Notes: generated from the sequence alone by a model not told the origin. A stretch of 64,000 nucleotides of DNA from Chryseobacterium potabilaquae (GCF_902728265.1 NZ_CACVBR010000007.1:62001-126000); one strand, 5' to 3'; numbered from the stretch's first letter, positions 35,941 through 45,565 are shown. Numbers and translations are program-made.

Positions 35941-37053
35941 ATGAAACTAGGTTTATTATTATTAGCTGCTTTACCTATTGCTACTTATGCACAGGATAGT
36001 ATTTCTGTTAATTCCTCAAAAGAATATCCGAATACTTTTACCTCAGGTTCAGCCAATGTCCAAGCTTTCAACAACTCAACCAGAAGATTTAACGACTGGT
36101 CTGTTTCAATCGGTGGTGGTTCAGCCCTTATGGTTCACTCCGATTTAAAATCGATCTACGATAAAAAAATCAACTGGGGGTACAACGCGTATGTCAGCGT
36201 GGATAAACAAATTAACCACATCTTTGGATTAAGTCTCATCTATCAAAGAGGAGAAACAAAGCAAAAAGGTCAGCTAGAAGGTGCAGCAGGTATTGCTGCA
36301 GGAGTTGCTACTGCTACTACGAAGTATAATCAGGTTGCTTTAATGGGAGATATTAACTTTTCTAACATATTAAGAAGAGTTGATAACCATTCACCATACA
36401 GGTGGGCGCTTCATGGATATGCTGGAATAGGTTTGATGAATTTCAATACTTCTTTACATGACAATGATCAAAACAGATGGAGTACAGTTCCCGCAAGATC
36501 TCCTCTATTCATTGATCAAAAGCTTGATATTAATTCAGTCTATTATCAAATGGGTATCGGTCTTAAATATAAGGTTTCGAGACTTATTGATGTTGAAGCA
36601 AGAACAATGTATGTCATTAGTGGAGATGATGAATTTGATGGTGGTGGATTTGCCGGCCCTAATGATTATGACCCAACTTCAACAACCCCACACTATAACA
36701 TGTTAAACAAAAGAAGATCGGATAACATGTGGACTGTTAATTTGGGAGTATCATTCAAACTAGGAAAACATCTATCACATCTCGCATGGCATGATCCTTT
36801 ACAAGAAGCTTATTATAAAACAAGTGTTCTTGAAAATGCTTCTGCAGATCTTGTAGTATGTGAAAAAGGAGATAACGATAATGATGGAGTTTGTGATGAT
36901 TGGGATAGAGAGCTTAATACTCCTGCAGGAGCACGAGTTGATGGAGCTGGTGTAGCGTTAGACATGGATCTTGATGGTGTAATTGATCTTTATGATAAAT
37001 GTGTAACTGTGCCTGGACCGCCAGATAATAATGGCTGCCCTATTGGAAAATAA
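35941..37053 (+). CDS. Outer-membrane beta-barrel protein with TSP3 repeat, OmpA domain missing
   Basis: First of three tandem paralogs. This 370-residue protein has a signal peptide (ends near TYAQ), a conserved NTFTSGSANV entry and an eight-stranded-barrel-like region (about 45-290). A thrombospondin-type-3 calcium repeat follows (GDNDNDGVCDDWDRELNTP, then DLDGVIDLYDKC). It stops right after the repeat with NGCPIGK, whereas the two following paralogs continue into a peptidoglycan-binding OmpA domain. So the barrel has lost, or never had, the wall anchor. Only 31 nt separate it from the next gene. Confidence 0.88.
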   Translation: MKLGLLLLAALPIATYAQDSISVNSSKEYPNTFTSGSANVQAFNNSTRRFNDWSVSIGGGSALMVHSDLKSIYDKKINWGYNAYVSVDKQINHIFGLSLIYQRGETKQKGQLEGAAGIAAGVATATTKYNQVALMGDINFSNILRRVDNHSPYRWALHGYAGIGLMNFNTSLHDNDQNRWSTVPARSPLFIDQKLDINSVYYQMGIGLKYKVSRLIDVEARTMYVISGDDEFDGGGFAGPNDYDPTSTTPHYNMLNKRRSDNMWTVNLGVSFKLGKHLSHLAWHDPLQEAYYKTSVLENASADLVVCEKGDNDNDGVCDDWDRELNTPAGARVDGAGVALDMDLDGVIDLYDKCVTVPGPPDNNGCPIGK

Positions 37054-37084
37054 AAATCAATTAATTAACAATACATAAAACACT

Positions 37085-38641
37085 ATGAAATTAAATTTAG
37101 CAATTGTTGCATTTGCTTTAGCTATGCCTACTTTAAGCTATGCACAAGATTCAATAGCCGTTTCTTCAACAGGAGAGTATCCAAATACATTCTCTTCAGG
37201 TTCTGCTAATGTTTCCCCATTTACGTCACAATCTAGAAGATTTAATGACTGGTCTATATCAGCCGGAGCTGGTACGCCTTTAATGCAATCAGCTGATTTA
37301 ACATCAATAAAAAATGGTAATGGTAAAAACCTATTTGGTTATTCCGTTTACTTCAGTATTGATAAAGCAATTACTCATGCATTTGGACTAAAATTACAAT
37401 ACGATAGAGGTGAAACAAGACAAGGATGGTTTAATACTAAAGATCCGGTTCCTGCAAACATTCCTTATCAGCAAGTTGCTGCAAGAACTCAATACGATGC
37501 AATCTCTATATTAGGAGATATTAACTTTTCTAACTTACTAAGAAGAGTTGATAATCATTCTCCTTATAGATGGGCGTTACATGGATATGCGGGTCTAGGT
37601 ACTATCGCTTATAGAGCTTACCAAAAAGGGCCAAACGGAGTACAAGCTTTAATGACAGAAATAAAGCCATTCCAATTAGGATCTATGTTTGCTCAAGCAG
37701 GTGCTGGTCTTAAATTTAAAGTTAACAAAAGAATCGATGTTGAAGGTAGATTAATGTATGTAGTAACTGGAGATGATGAATTTGATGGTGGAGGACCAAA
37801 CTACAGTGCTATCAATCAACGTGAAGAACAAGTTTCTGATAACTTCTTTAACGCAACTTTAGGTCTTACTTGGAAGCTAGGAAAACACGAATCTAACTTA
37901 ATGTGGCATGACCCATTACAGGAAATCTATTATAAACTAGATGTATTGGCTAATAAAAAACAAGACATTGAAGTTTGTAAAAAAGGAGATGCTGATAATG
38001 ACGGTGTTTGCGATGATTGGGACAGACAACTTGATACACCTGCTGGTGCTAGAGTTGACGGTGCTGGTGTTGCTCTTGATACTGATCTTGATGGTGTTAT
38101 CGATCTTTACGATAAGTGTGTTACCGTTCCTGGACCAGTGGAAAACAATGGTTGTCCATATGCTAAAAAAGACAATAACGAAGTAGCAAAAGATGTTGAA
38201 AAAGAATTAAAAGATGTATATTTTAATTTCAATAAAGCAACAATAAGACCTGAATCTAATCCAAAATTAGATATGGCTGCTGACGTGATTAAGCAAAGTG
38301 GAGGTACATACCTATTAACTGGTCATACAGATATTAAAGGAAATGCTGCATATAACTTAAAATTATCTAGAGAGAGAGCTGCGGCAGTAGTGAATGCTCT
38401 TGAAGCTAGAGGAGTTACAGCAAACTCACTTAAATCAAAAGGAGTTGGTTCTGCTGAAGCTAGAATTCCTGCAACGGCTTCTGATGCTGAAAGAATGGCC
38501 GACAGAAAAGTGACTGTAAGATATATTGAGAATGCTTCGGAATGGAGCGCTATGGAAAAGAAAGATTACACAGACACTCCTGTTACCAAAGCAAAAGCTG
38601 GGAAAAAGAAAACAAAATCAAGTAAAAACAACAAAAAATAA
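37085..38641 (+). CDS. OmpA family outer-membrane protein, paralog 2
   Basis: A 518-residue protein: signal peptide, barrel region (about 45-290), TSP3 calcium repeat (GDADNDGVCDDWDRQLDTP), and a C-terminal OmpA domain (about 375-485). The domain has TGHTDIKGNAAYNLKLSRER, the peptidoglycan-contact motif with Asp and Arg. The tail is very basic (KKKTKSSKNNKK). It is nearly identical to paralog 3 over the barrel and TSP3 part but not in the OmpA part. Confidence 0.95.
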   Translation: MKLNLAIVAFALAMPTLSYAQDSIAVSSTGEYPNTFSSGSANVSPFTSQSRRFNDWSISAGAGTPLMQSADLTSIKNGNGKNLFGYSVYFSIDKAITHAFGLKLQYDRGETRQGWFNTKDPVPANIPYQQVAARTQYDAISILGDINFSNLLRRVDNHSPYRWALHGYAGLGTIAYRAYQKGPNGVQALMTEIKPFQLGSMFAQAGAGLKFKVNKRIDVEGRLMYVVTGDDEFDGGGPNYSAINQREEQVSDNFFNATLGLTWKLGKHESNLMWHDPLQEIYYKLDVLANKKQDIEVCKKGDADNDGVCDDWDRQLDTPAGARVDGAGVALDTDLDGVIDLYDKCVTVPGPVENNGCPYAKKDNNEVAKDVEKELKDVYFNFNKATIRPESNPKLDMAADVIKQSGGTYLLTGHTDIKGNAAYNLKLSRERAAAVVNALEARGVTANSLKSKGVGSAEARIPATASDAERMADRKVTVRYIENASEWSAMEKKDYTDTPVTKAKAGKKKTKSSKNNKK

Positions 38642-38656
38642 TTTTGTTATAATTTT

Positions 38657-38684
38657 ATAAAACCGAAATTATTTTCGGTTTTAT
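38657..38684 (+). terminator. Terminator after OmpA paralog 2
   Basis: Perfect 12-bp arms (38657-38668, 38673-38684) around a TTAT loop, followed by T-rich sequence. It separates paralog 3 as its own unit. Confidence 0.85.
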
Positions 38685-38835
38685 ATTTTTATTAACTAAT
38701 TTTGTATATAATATTAAATTGGACTGAGATTTGATATATCGAGTGGTAAAAATATGATTTTGTATGATACCACATTTTGTTAATCTAAATAGAATATCTC
38801 ACTTCATCATAATTTAACTAATTAAAATATACACT

Positions 38836-40287
38836 ATGAAATTAAGTTTAACAATTGCTGCACTAGCTTTAGCTTTACCTACGGCTCTCTGTGCGCAAGA
38901 CTCAATAGCAGTTTCCTCAACTGGAGAGTATCCAAATACATTCTCTTCTGGTTCTGCTAATGTTTCCCCATTCACTTCCCAATCTAGAAGATTCAATGAT
39001 TGGTCTATCTCTGCAGGTGTAGGAACACCTTTAATGCAATCAGCTGATTTAACGTCAATAAAAAATGGTAATGGTAAAAACCTATTTGGTTATTCGGCAT
39101 ACTTCAGTATTGATAAAGCAATTACTCATGCTTTTGGATTAAGTCTACAATATGACAGAGGTGAAACAAGACAAGGATGGTTTAATACTAAGGATGCAGT
39201 TCCCGCTAATATGCCATATCAGCAAGTTGCTGCAAGAACTCAGTATGACGCAATCTCTATATTAGGAGATATTAACTTTTCTAACTTACTAAGAAGAGTT
39301 GATAATCATTCTCCTTACAGATGGGCATTACACGGATATGCGGGTCTAGGTACTATCGCTTATAGAGCTTATCAAAAAGGGCCAACTGGAGCGCAAACTC
39401 TGATGACAGAAATAAAGCCATTCCAATTAGGTTCTATGTTTGCTCAAGCAGGAGCTGGTCTTAAATTTAAAGTTAATAGAAGAATAGATATCGAAGGTAG
39501 ATTAATGTATGTAGTAACTGGAGATGATGAGTTTGATGGTGGAGGACCAAACTACAGTGCTATTAATCAACGTGAAGAACAAGTTTCTGACAACTTCTTC
39601 AACGCAACTTTAGGGGTATCTTTAAAACTAGGAAAACACGAATCTCATCTAATGTGGCATGACCCATTACAGGAAATCTATTATAAACTAGATGTATTGG
39701 CTAATAAAAACCAGGACATTGAAGTTTGTAAAAAAGGAGATGCTGATAATGACGGTGTTTGCGACGATTGGGACAGACAACTTGATACACCTGCTGGTGC
39801 TAGAGTTGACGGTGCCGGTGTTGCTCTTGATACTGATCTTGATGGTGTTATCGACCTTTATGATAAGTGTGTTACCGTTCCTGGACCAGTGGAAAATAAT
39901 GGCTGCCCTGTAGCCACTACCGGACCAGTAACAGAAGAAACAAGAACCTTAGAAGGTATTGAATTCGATTTAAATTCAGATAGAATATTACCTTCAAACA
40001 CTCCTATACTAAATAATGCCGTTAATTATATTAATTCTTCAAACGGAGCTTATAATGTAATTGGAGCAACAGATACAAGAGGTACTGATGCTTACAATCA
40101 AAAATTATCTGAAAGAAGAGCTAATAACGTTAAAAGTTATTTACTTAAAAATGGAGTTCAATCTGGAAAACTTAACTCAATAGGTAAAGGTGAAAAAGAT
40201 CTTAAATACCCTGAGTGTGAGCCTGCTACTAAATGTCCTGAATGGAAAAATAGAGCAAACAGAAGAGTTTATTTTGAAGCTAAGTAA
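38836..40287 (+). CDS. OmpA family outer-membrane protein, paralog 3
   Basis: A 483-residue protein with signal peptide ending CAQ, the same barrel and TSP3 regions as paralog 2, and a divergent C-terminal OmpA domain (about 372-480). That domain has IGATDTRGTDAYNQKLSERR and ends NRRVYFEAK. It also has an extra Cys pair (CEPATKC). The sharp switch from near-identity to divergence at the domain border suggests gene conversion or selection on the barrel. A TAATTTTG box at 38697-38704 may be part of its promoter. Confidence 0.95.
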   Translation: MKLSLTIAALALALPTALCAQDSIAVSSTGEYPNTFSSGSANVSPFTSQSRRFNDWSISAGVGTPLMQSADLTSIKNGNGKNLFGYSAYFSIDKAITHAFGLSLQYDRGETRQGWFNTKDAVPANMPYQQVAARTQYDAISILGDINFSNLLRRVDNHSPYRWALHGYAGLGTIAYRAYQKGPTGAQTLMTEIKPFQLGSMFAQAGAGLKFKVNRRIDIEGRLMYVVTGDDEFDGGGPNYSAINQREEQVSDNFFNATLGVSLKLGKHESHLMWHDPLQEIYYKLDVLANKNQDIEVCKKGDADNDGVCDDWDRQLDTPAGARVDGAGVALDTDLDGVIDLYDKCVTVPGPVENNGCPVATTGPVTEETRTLEGIEFDLNSDRILPSNTPILNNAVNYINSSNGAYNVIGATDTRGTDAYNQKLSERRANNVKSYLLKNGVQSGKLNSIGKGEKDLKYPECEPATKCPEWKNRANRRVYFEAK

Positions 40288-40313
40288 TATAGTTACAATA
40301 CTCAATTATATTA

Positions 40314-40335
40314 AAGTCACGCTACAGCGTGGCTT
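40314..40335 (+). terminator. Terminator after OmpA paralog 3
   Basis: Arms AAGTCACGCT/AGCGTGGCTT (one G-U) with a tiny loop and a T-run; 27 nt after the stop codon. Confidence 0.85.
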
Positions 40336-40364
40336 TTTTTATTTACTTTCACTATTTTTACTCC

Positions 40365-42266
40365 ATGATTTCCCAGCAAGATTATCAAAAACTAAAATAT
40401 GAAACCCTAAAGTATTTTTGGGGCTATAACCAATTCAGAGACTCGCAAGAAGAAATAATAGACTCTATTCTTAATGAAAATGATACTTTGGTTTTATTAC
40501 CTACCGGAGCAGGAAAATCACTTTGCTATCAACTTCCTTCGCTTCTTAAAGAAGGTACGTGTCTCGTTATATCACCTCTATTGGCTCTCATGAAAGACCA
40601 AGTCAGTCAATTGAAATACAGAGGAATTGAAGCTGAATATTTATCCTCTGAACTTGACGAGTATGATGCGGAAACCATTTATGGGAGATGTAAGGAAGGG
40701 CTCACCAAATTACTTTATGTCTCGCCTGAAAGATTAACCAATAAACATTTTCTACAAAATATAGAGGAAATTCAACTCTCTTTTATTGCTGTGGATGAGG
40801 CTCATTGTATTTCAGAATGGGGACAGGATTTTAGACCTAGTTATCAAAACATTAAAAATTTTAGAAAAAATAACCCTAAAGTTCCCTGTCTTGCTTTGAC
40901 AGCAACTGCTACTCCAAAAGTTTTAGAAGAAATCAAAAATAAGCTAGAGCTCAAAAACCCTACAACATTTCAAAAGAGCTTTAAAAGAGATAATATTAGA
41001 ATCTTCACTGAAGAAGTTTCAGATAAATTTCAGCGTATTTTTGATATTTTAAAATGGGCAAATGAATCGGGAATTGTATATGTAAGAACCAGAAAAGAAG
41101 CTGAATTATTAACCGAATTTTTACACAAAAACCAATTAAAAAATGTTGACTTTTTTCATGCAGGTCTTACCACTAAAGAAAAAAATGCCAAACAACATAT
41201 TTGGAGTCAGAGTAATAGTCACGTTCTCATTTCTACCAATGCATTTGGAATGGGAATCGACAAAGATAATGTGCGCTTTGTCATTCATTATTCGCCCTCA
41301 CCTTCTATTGAAAATTATTATCAGGAAATTGGAAGATCTGGAAGAGATGGTCAAAAAAGTTTCGCATTTCTTTTATGGGATAAACAAGAAATGGCCAACT
41401 TTGATCAGATTTTAAAAAATCAAATTCCTAATAAAGCAGAGTTTATAAAAATCATTACCTATCTCTACTCTATTTTTCAAGTTGCTGAATATGAATTGCC
41501 AGAAAAAGTTTTTCAATTCAATATTAACGGAATAAAAAAATTTACAAACCTATCTATCTCTAAAATTCAAAACACATTAAATTTCCTTCACAATCAGGAA
41601 ATTATATATTTAAATAATAACAAAAGTTTATCTTCTTTACAATTACTTATGGAGGCAGAAGATATTCATCAATTGCCTAAAAAAGATGCTTACTTTATTG
41701 AACTTTTACTCCGTACTTTATCCGGTATCACTACCCATAAAACAATGTTTAGTGAACTTCAGGTAAGTAAGAAAATTGGCGCAAGTCCTCATTTAATAAA
41801 AGAGAGATTAAAAGATTTACAAGAAAAAAATTATATAGAATATATAGATGGAAGTTTATCGAGTGTGAAGTTTTTAAAACCAAGAGATGAAAGAGCACTT
41901 CATGGTTTTTATTGGAAACTTTTTGAACACATTCAAAAAAATAAGATCCAAAAATGGGAAGAAATGAAATTCTATATTGAAAATACTCAATATTGTAAAA
42001 TGAAGCTTATTTTATCATATTTTGGAGAGAAAAAATCCAAAAACTGCGGAAAATGTTCTGTTTGTGAAAAGAGTAAACAATCCATATTTGGTAAAAATAT
42101 ATCTACACAAATCATTAATTTATTGACTACAAAACCCTCTACAATTGAAGAGCTTTCTATTCAACTCAACTATTATTCCAAAGAAAATATATTGGAACAT
42201 CTTATCTTCTTATTAGACTCAGGAAAAATAAAAATGTTAAATTTTAGGACATATGCTCTTGCATAA
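40365..42266 (+). CDS. RecQ family ATP-dependent DNA helicase
   Basis: I start at the ATG at 40365; an upstream in-frame start at 40329 lies inside the preceding terminator. The 633-residue protein is a 3'-5' SF2 helicase: FRDSQEEII (Q-like), LLPTGAGKS (Walker A), AVDEAHCISEWG (motif II), LTATATPKV (III), GMGIDKDNVRFVIH, and GRSGRDG (VI). A RecQ zinc region with spaced Cys (NCGKCSVCEKS) follows. No HRDC domain is evident, so it is the short form, acting in recombination and fork repair. Confidence 0.95.
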   Translation: MISQQDYQKLKYETLKYFWGYNQFRDSQEEIIDSILNENDTLVLLPTGAGKSLCYQLPSLLKEGTCLVISPLLALMKDQVSQLKYRGIEAEYLSSELDEYDAETIYGRCKEGLTKLLYVSPERLTNKHFLQNIEEIQLSFIAVDEAHCISEWGQDFRPSYQNIKNFRKNNPKVPCLALTATATPKVLEEIKNKLELKNPTTFQKSFKRDNIRIFTEEVSDKFQRIFDILKWANESGIVYVRTRKEAELLTEFLHKNQLKNVDFFHAGLTTKEKNAKQHIWSQSNSHVLISTNAFGMGIDKDNVRFVIHYSPSPSIENYYQEIGRSGRDGQKSFAFLLWDKQEMANFDQILKNQIPNKAEFIKIITYLYSIFQVAEYELPEKVFQFNINGIKKFTNLSISKIQNTLNFLHNQEIIYLNNNKSLSSLQLLMEAEDIHQLPKKDAYFIELLLRTLSGITTHKTMFSELQVSKKIGASPHLIKERLKDLQEKNYIEYIDGSLSSVKFLKPRDERALHGFYWKLFEHIQKNKIQKWEEMKFYIENTQYCKMKLILSYFGEKKSKNCGKCSVCEKSKQSIFGKNISTQIINLLTTKPSTIEELSIQLNYYSKENILEHLIFLLDSGKIKMLNFRTYALA

Positions 42267-42346
42267 TTATTGTACGGAGTACCTAAGATGATAACAAATA
42301 CTCATCTTTAATATAATCATCACCAAATTTTTAAATCTACAAAGTT

Positions 42347-42354
42347 TATCTTTG
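42347..42354 (+). promoter_or_regulatory. -7 promoter box of fmt
   Basis: TATCTTTG ends 4 nt before the fmt ATG (42359). Transcription would start at or next to the start codon, implying a leaderless mRNA. Confidence 0.55.
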
Positions 42355-42358
42355 TAAA

Positions 42359-43306
42359 ATGAAATCATTGAAAGTCGTTTTTTTAGGTACTCCGGAGTTT
42401 GCGAAAACTTCTCTAGAGGCAATTCATAATTCAAACCATGAAGTGGTGGCTGTTGTAACTGTTGCGGATAAAGCAAGCGGAAGAGGTCAAAAAATCAATC
42501 AATCACCAGTAAAAATTTTTGCTGTAGATCATAATATTCCTGTTTTTCAACCTGAGAAACTCAGAAATCCAGAATTTTTAGAAGAATTAAGAAAACTGAA
42601 TGCAGATGTATTTGTAGTGGTAGCATTCAGAATGATGCCAAAAATTCTTTTTGAAATACCTTCAAAAGGTACATTTAATCTCCATGCATCTCTTCTTCCT
42701 GATTATAGAGGAGCAGCACCAATTAACTACGCTGTAATTAATGGAGAAGCAAAAACAGGAGCCACGACATTCTTTATTAATGAAAAAATTGATGAAGGAA
42801 ATATTTTATTGCAGGAAGAAATGGATATTTTACCCAACGAAAATGCAGGAAGCCTTCATGATAGATTAATGAATATGGGTGCTAATCTGGTTGTTAAAAC
42901 ACTTGATGGGCTCTCTGAGAGTTCTATCGAGGAAAAGCCTCAACCCGAAGTTAAACACCCCAAAAATGCCTATAAAATTTTCAAAGAAAATACAAAAATC
43001 GAGTGGTCCAAAAGTTCAAAAGAAGTTCATCAATTTATTTTGGGAATGTCACCCTATCCCACAGCTTTTACTACCCTAAAAATTGGTAGTGAGGAAAAAG
43101 GATTAAAAATATTTACCGGAAAATTTGAGATTCAGCCTCATGGCAAACCCATTGGAAGTTTAGATATTTCAAAAAATACATTTAAGATCTATACAGCGGA
43201 TGGAATTTATTATCCATTAGAGCTGCAATTAGAAGGAAAAAAAAGAATGGATATCAAAGATTTTTTGAACGGTTTCAGAAATTTTGAAGAAATCCAAATG
43301 GCTTGA
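42359..43306 (+). CDS. fmt: Methionyl-tRNA formyltransferase
   Basis: Formylates initiator Met-tRNA using 10-formyl-THF. The 315-residue protein has VVFLGTPEFAKTSLEAI at the start and FNLHASLLPDYRGAAPINYAVINGE near 102, with the catalytic Asn/His/Asp set (HASLLP and later GATTFFINEKIDEGNIL). The C-terminal OB-like tRNA-binding domain is complete. The gene ends inside a 26-nt palindrome. Confidence 0.97.
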   Translation: MKSLKVVFLGTPEFAKTSLEAIHNSNHEVVAVVTVADKASGRGQKINQSPVKIFAVDHNIPVFQPEKLRNPEFLEELRKLNADVFVVVAFRMMPKILFEIPSKGTFNLHASLLPDYRGAAPINYAVINGEAKTGATTFFINEKIDEGNILLQEEMDILPNENAGSLHDRLMNMGANLVVKTLDGLSESSIEEKPQPEVKHPKNAYKIFKENTKIEWSKSSKEVHQFILGMSPYPTAFTTLKIGSEEKGLKIFTGKFEIQPHGKPIGSLDISKNTFKIYTADGIYYPLELQLEGKKRMDIKDFLNGFRNFEEIQMA

Positions 43307-43340
43307 GTACTCAAGCCATTTGTATTTATATAAGGTAGAT

Positions 43341-43367
43341 AAAAATGATTTACGATAAATCATTTTT
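43341..43367. terminator. Terminator between fmt and ribBA
   Basis: Arms AAAAATGATTT/AAATCATTTTT (43341-43351, 43357-43367) with T-runs on both strands, between convergent genes. Confidence 0.8.
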
Positions 43368-43371
43368 TCTT

Positions 43372-44493
43372 TTATAATTGTACCATTTCCGTTACTTCCA
43401 CATCATATCCTCCTACATGAGGTTTGATATTTGGATTCTGTGTAATAACTTTAAATTTATTAATTCCTAAATTTTTTAAGATTTGTGTACCAATACCATA
43501 ATCTCTGTAATTAAAGGCTAAAGTAGGATGTATCTCCTGACCATCTTGATAATTTAAAAATTGTTGTAATTTTCTTAGGGTATTTTCAGAGTTTGATACA
43601 TTATTGATGAAAATAATAGCTCCTTTTCCAGCCTCATTAACCATATTTGTCACCCTTTCTAATAATGGCTTTTCCCCATTATTCAATCTAGATAATACAT
43701 CAAAATAAGAATCAGATGACTGAACTCTTACTAAAACAGGTTCATCCACAGTCCAAGTTCCTTTTGTCAATGCAAAATGAATTTGATCGGTTGACGTTTC
43801 TCTAAAGGCACAAAAATCAAAATCACCATAGGCGGTTTTCACTTTTCTTTCTTCCAGCCTTTCCACAAGATTTCCTTTTTTAAGCTGATAATGGATCAAA
43901 TCTTCAATAGAAACAATTTTAATATCGTGTTTCTGGGCAAATTTGTGTAATTCCGGTAGACGAGACATTGTACCATCTTCATTCATGATCTCACAAATTA
44001 CCCCTCCTTCTTTCAATCCGGCCAAATGAGTTAAATCAATAGCTGCTTCCGTGTGCCCTGCTCTTTTTAAAACACCTCCTTTTTTGGCGCGAAGTGGGAA
44101 AATATGTCCCGGTCTCATAAAATCTGTAGGCTTAGAGGTTTCAGCCATTAAAGCCAAAATAGTTTTTGCTCTGTCTCCAGCAGAAATTCCAGTAGAAGTG
44201 CCATTTCCAAGAAGATCAACAGATACGGTAAATGCTGTTTCTTTTGGATCACTACTACGACTTACCATGATATCTAGACCCAATTCATCACATCTTTTTT
44301 CAGGGAGAGGAACACAAATAAGTCCTCTTCCGTGAACAGCCATAAAATTAATCATTTCAGGTGTTGTAAGCTCAGCTGCACAAAGAAAATCTCCTTCATT
44401 TTCTCTATCTTCATCATCTACCACTATGATTATTTTACCATTTTTAAGGTCTTCAATAGCCTCAGGAATAGTATTTAATTTAATCTCAGACAT
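43372..44493 (-). CDS. ribB: DHBP synthase fused to a degenerate GTP cyclohydrolase II domain
   Basis: I start at 44493 because the promoter box covers the longer in-frame start. The N-terminal half (about 1-205) is 3,4-dihydroxy-2-butanone-4-phosphate synthase with VVDDEDRENEGD, FMAVHGRGLICVPL and RAGHTEAAIDL, making the four-carbon riboflavin precursor. The C-terminal half looks like GTP cyclohydrolase II by position and secondary structure, but the three zinc Cys and the catalytic motif (normally SxRCDCG) are absent. Here VRVQSSDSYFDVLSRL stands in that place. So only the first activity is likely; a separate RibA would be needed. Confidence 0.9.
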   Translation of the reverse strand: MSEIKLNTIPEAIEDLKNGKIIIVVDDEDRENEGDFLCAAELTTPEMINFMAVHGRGLICVPLPEKRCDELGLDIMVSRSSDPKETAFTVSVDLLGNGTSTGISAGDRAKTILALMAETSKPTDFMRPGHIFPLRAKKGGVLKRAGHTEAAIDLTHLAGLKEGGVICEIMNEDGTMSRLPELHKFAQKHDIKIVSIEDLIHYQLKKGNLVERLEERKVKTAYGDFDFCAFRETSTDQIHFALTKGTWTVDEPVLVRVQSSDSYFDVLSRLNNGEKPLLERVTNMVNEAGKGAIIFINNVSNSENTLRKLQQFLNYQDGQEIHPTLAFNYRDYGIGTQILKNLGINKFKVITQNPNIKPHVGGYDVEVTEMVQL

Positions 44494-44511
44494 TTTTACT
44501 TTAAATTTGCG

Positions 44512-44519
44512 CAAAGATA
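44512..44519 (-). promoter_or_regulatory. -7 promoter box of the ribB-type gene
   Basis: TATCTTTG on the minus strand, 18 nt before the ATG at 44493. It overlaps the alternative start at 44514, which is therefore not used. Confidence 0.55.
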
Positions 44520-44566
44520 CTCATAAAAAAATGCATCTTCCAATTAATGTATAGAGTTTGTTAATC

Positions 44567-45565
44567 TTAGGATATACAGTCTTTTGCTTTTCTGAAAATT
44601 TCATAAGACTCTAATCTTTTCTGATGATCGTAAATATGAGAATTAATCATTAGTTCATCCACATCAAATTTTTCTTGAAAATTTTTTAATTGATCTTCAA
44701 TTTCGGTTTGATTTCCTATAAAAGTATATCTCAATTTTTGCAAAACCATTGACTTTTCCATGGGAGACCAAATCTCATCCATATCATCAACAGGAGGAGC
44801 AAAGGGCTTTCTATCATTCCTGATAATATTGATAAATGCCTGAAATAAAGTAGTCGCCATTTTTTGAGCTTCCTCACTAGTTTGGGCTGCTACCCCATTT
44901 ACACAGGCTATAATATAAGGATTCTCCAATTGCTCAGAAGGTTTAAAATGTTCGCGATAAATGTTGAAAGCCATTTCCATTTGTTCAGGAGCGAAATGTC
45001 CGGCAAAAGCATACGGAAGTCCTAATTCTGAAGCCAAAAATGCACTATCCGTACTAGAACCTAAAATATATAAAGGAATGTCCAACCCTTCACCAGGAAT
45101 AGCACGAACTAAAGCCTTCGCATTTTCTTGGGAAAAATATTTTTGTAATTCACTTATCTGTCGGGGAAATTGTTCATTAATGGTCGCAGGATTTCTTCCT
45201 AACGCTTGAGCTGTTAAGCCGTCCGTTCCCGGAGCTCTTCCCAAACCAAGATCAATTCTTCCAGGAAAAAGGGATTCTAATGTTCCAAATTGTTCTGCAA
45301 TGACTAATGAGCTATGATTGGGTAACATAATACCGCCCGATCCTACTCTGATTTTTTTTGTTCCATGGGCAATAAAACCAATAAGAACTGAAGTTGCAGA
45401 GCTAGCAATGCTTTCCATATTATGATGTTCTGCAAGCCAAAATCTTTTATAATCCAAATTTTCTACATGATTGGCCAAAGATAAACTATCCTGAAAGGTA
45501 TTATGAATACTTTTCCCATGCTTAACAGGAGCAAGATCAAGAACCGATATTTCAAAGTTTTTCAT
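44567..45565 (-). CDS. Luciferase-like (LLM) flavin-dependent monooxygenase
   Basis: I start at 45565 (MKNFEISVLDLAPVKHGKS), since a promoter box at 45644-45651 overlaps the first Met of the longer frame. The 332-residue TIM-barrel protein has FWLAEHHNMESIASSATSVL near 43, IRVGSGGIMLPNHSSLVIAEQF near 77 and FPGRIDLGLGRAPGTDG near 104. These are typical of the YhbW/MsnO8-type group of FMN-dependent oxidoreductases. The substrate is unknown. Single gene. Confidence 0.92.
   Translation of the reverse strand: MKNFEISVLDLAPVKHGKSIHNTFQDSLSLANHVENLDYKRFWLAEHHNMESIASSATSVLIGFIAHGTKKIRVGSGGIMLPNHSSLVIAEQFGTLESLFPGRIDLGLGRAPGTDGLTAQALGRNPATINEQFPRQISELQKYFSQENAKALVRAIPGEGLDIPLYILGSSTDSAFLASELGLPYAFAGHFAPEQMEMAFNIYREHFKPSEQLENPYIIACVNGVAAQTSEEAQKMATTLFQAFINIIRNDRKPFAPPVDDMDEIWSPMEKSMVLQKLRYTFIGNQTEIEDQLKNFQEKFDVDELMINSHIYDHQKRLESYEIFRKAKDCIS

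Noticed and set aside
40329-40364. Upstream start of recQ
   Set aside because: The codons overlap the terminator of OmpA paralog 3; the ATG at 40365 begins the normal RecQ N-terminus.
43296-43321. 26-nt perfect palindrome over the fmt stop codon as terminator
   Set aside because: No U-tract follows on either strand; the hairpin at 43341-43367 with T-runs is the better terminator. The palindrome may still be an RNA 3' structure.
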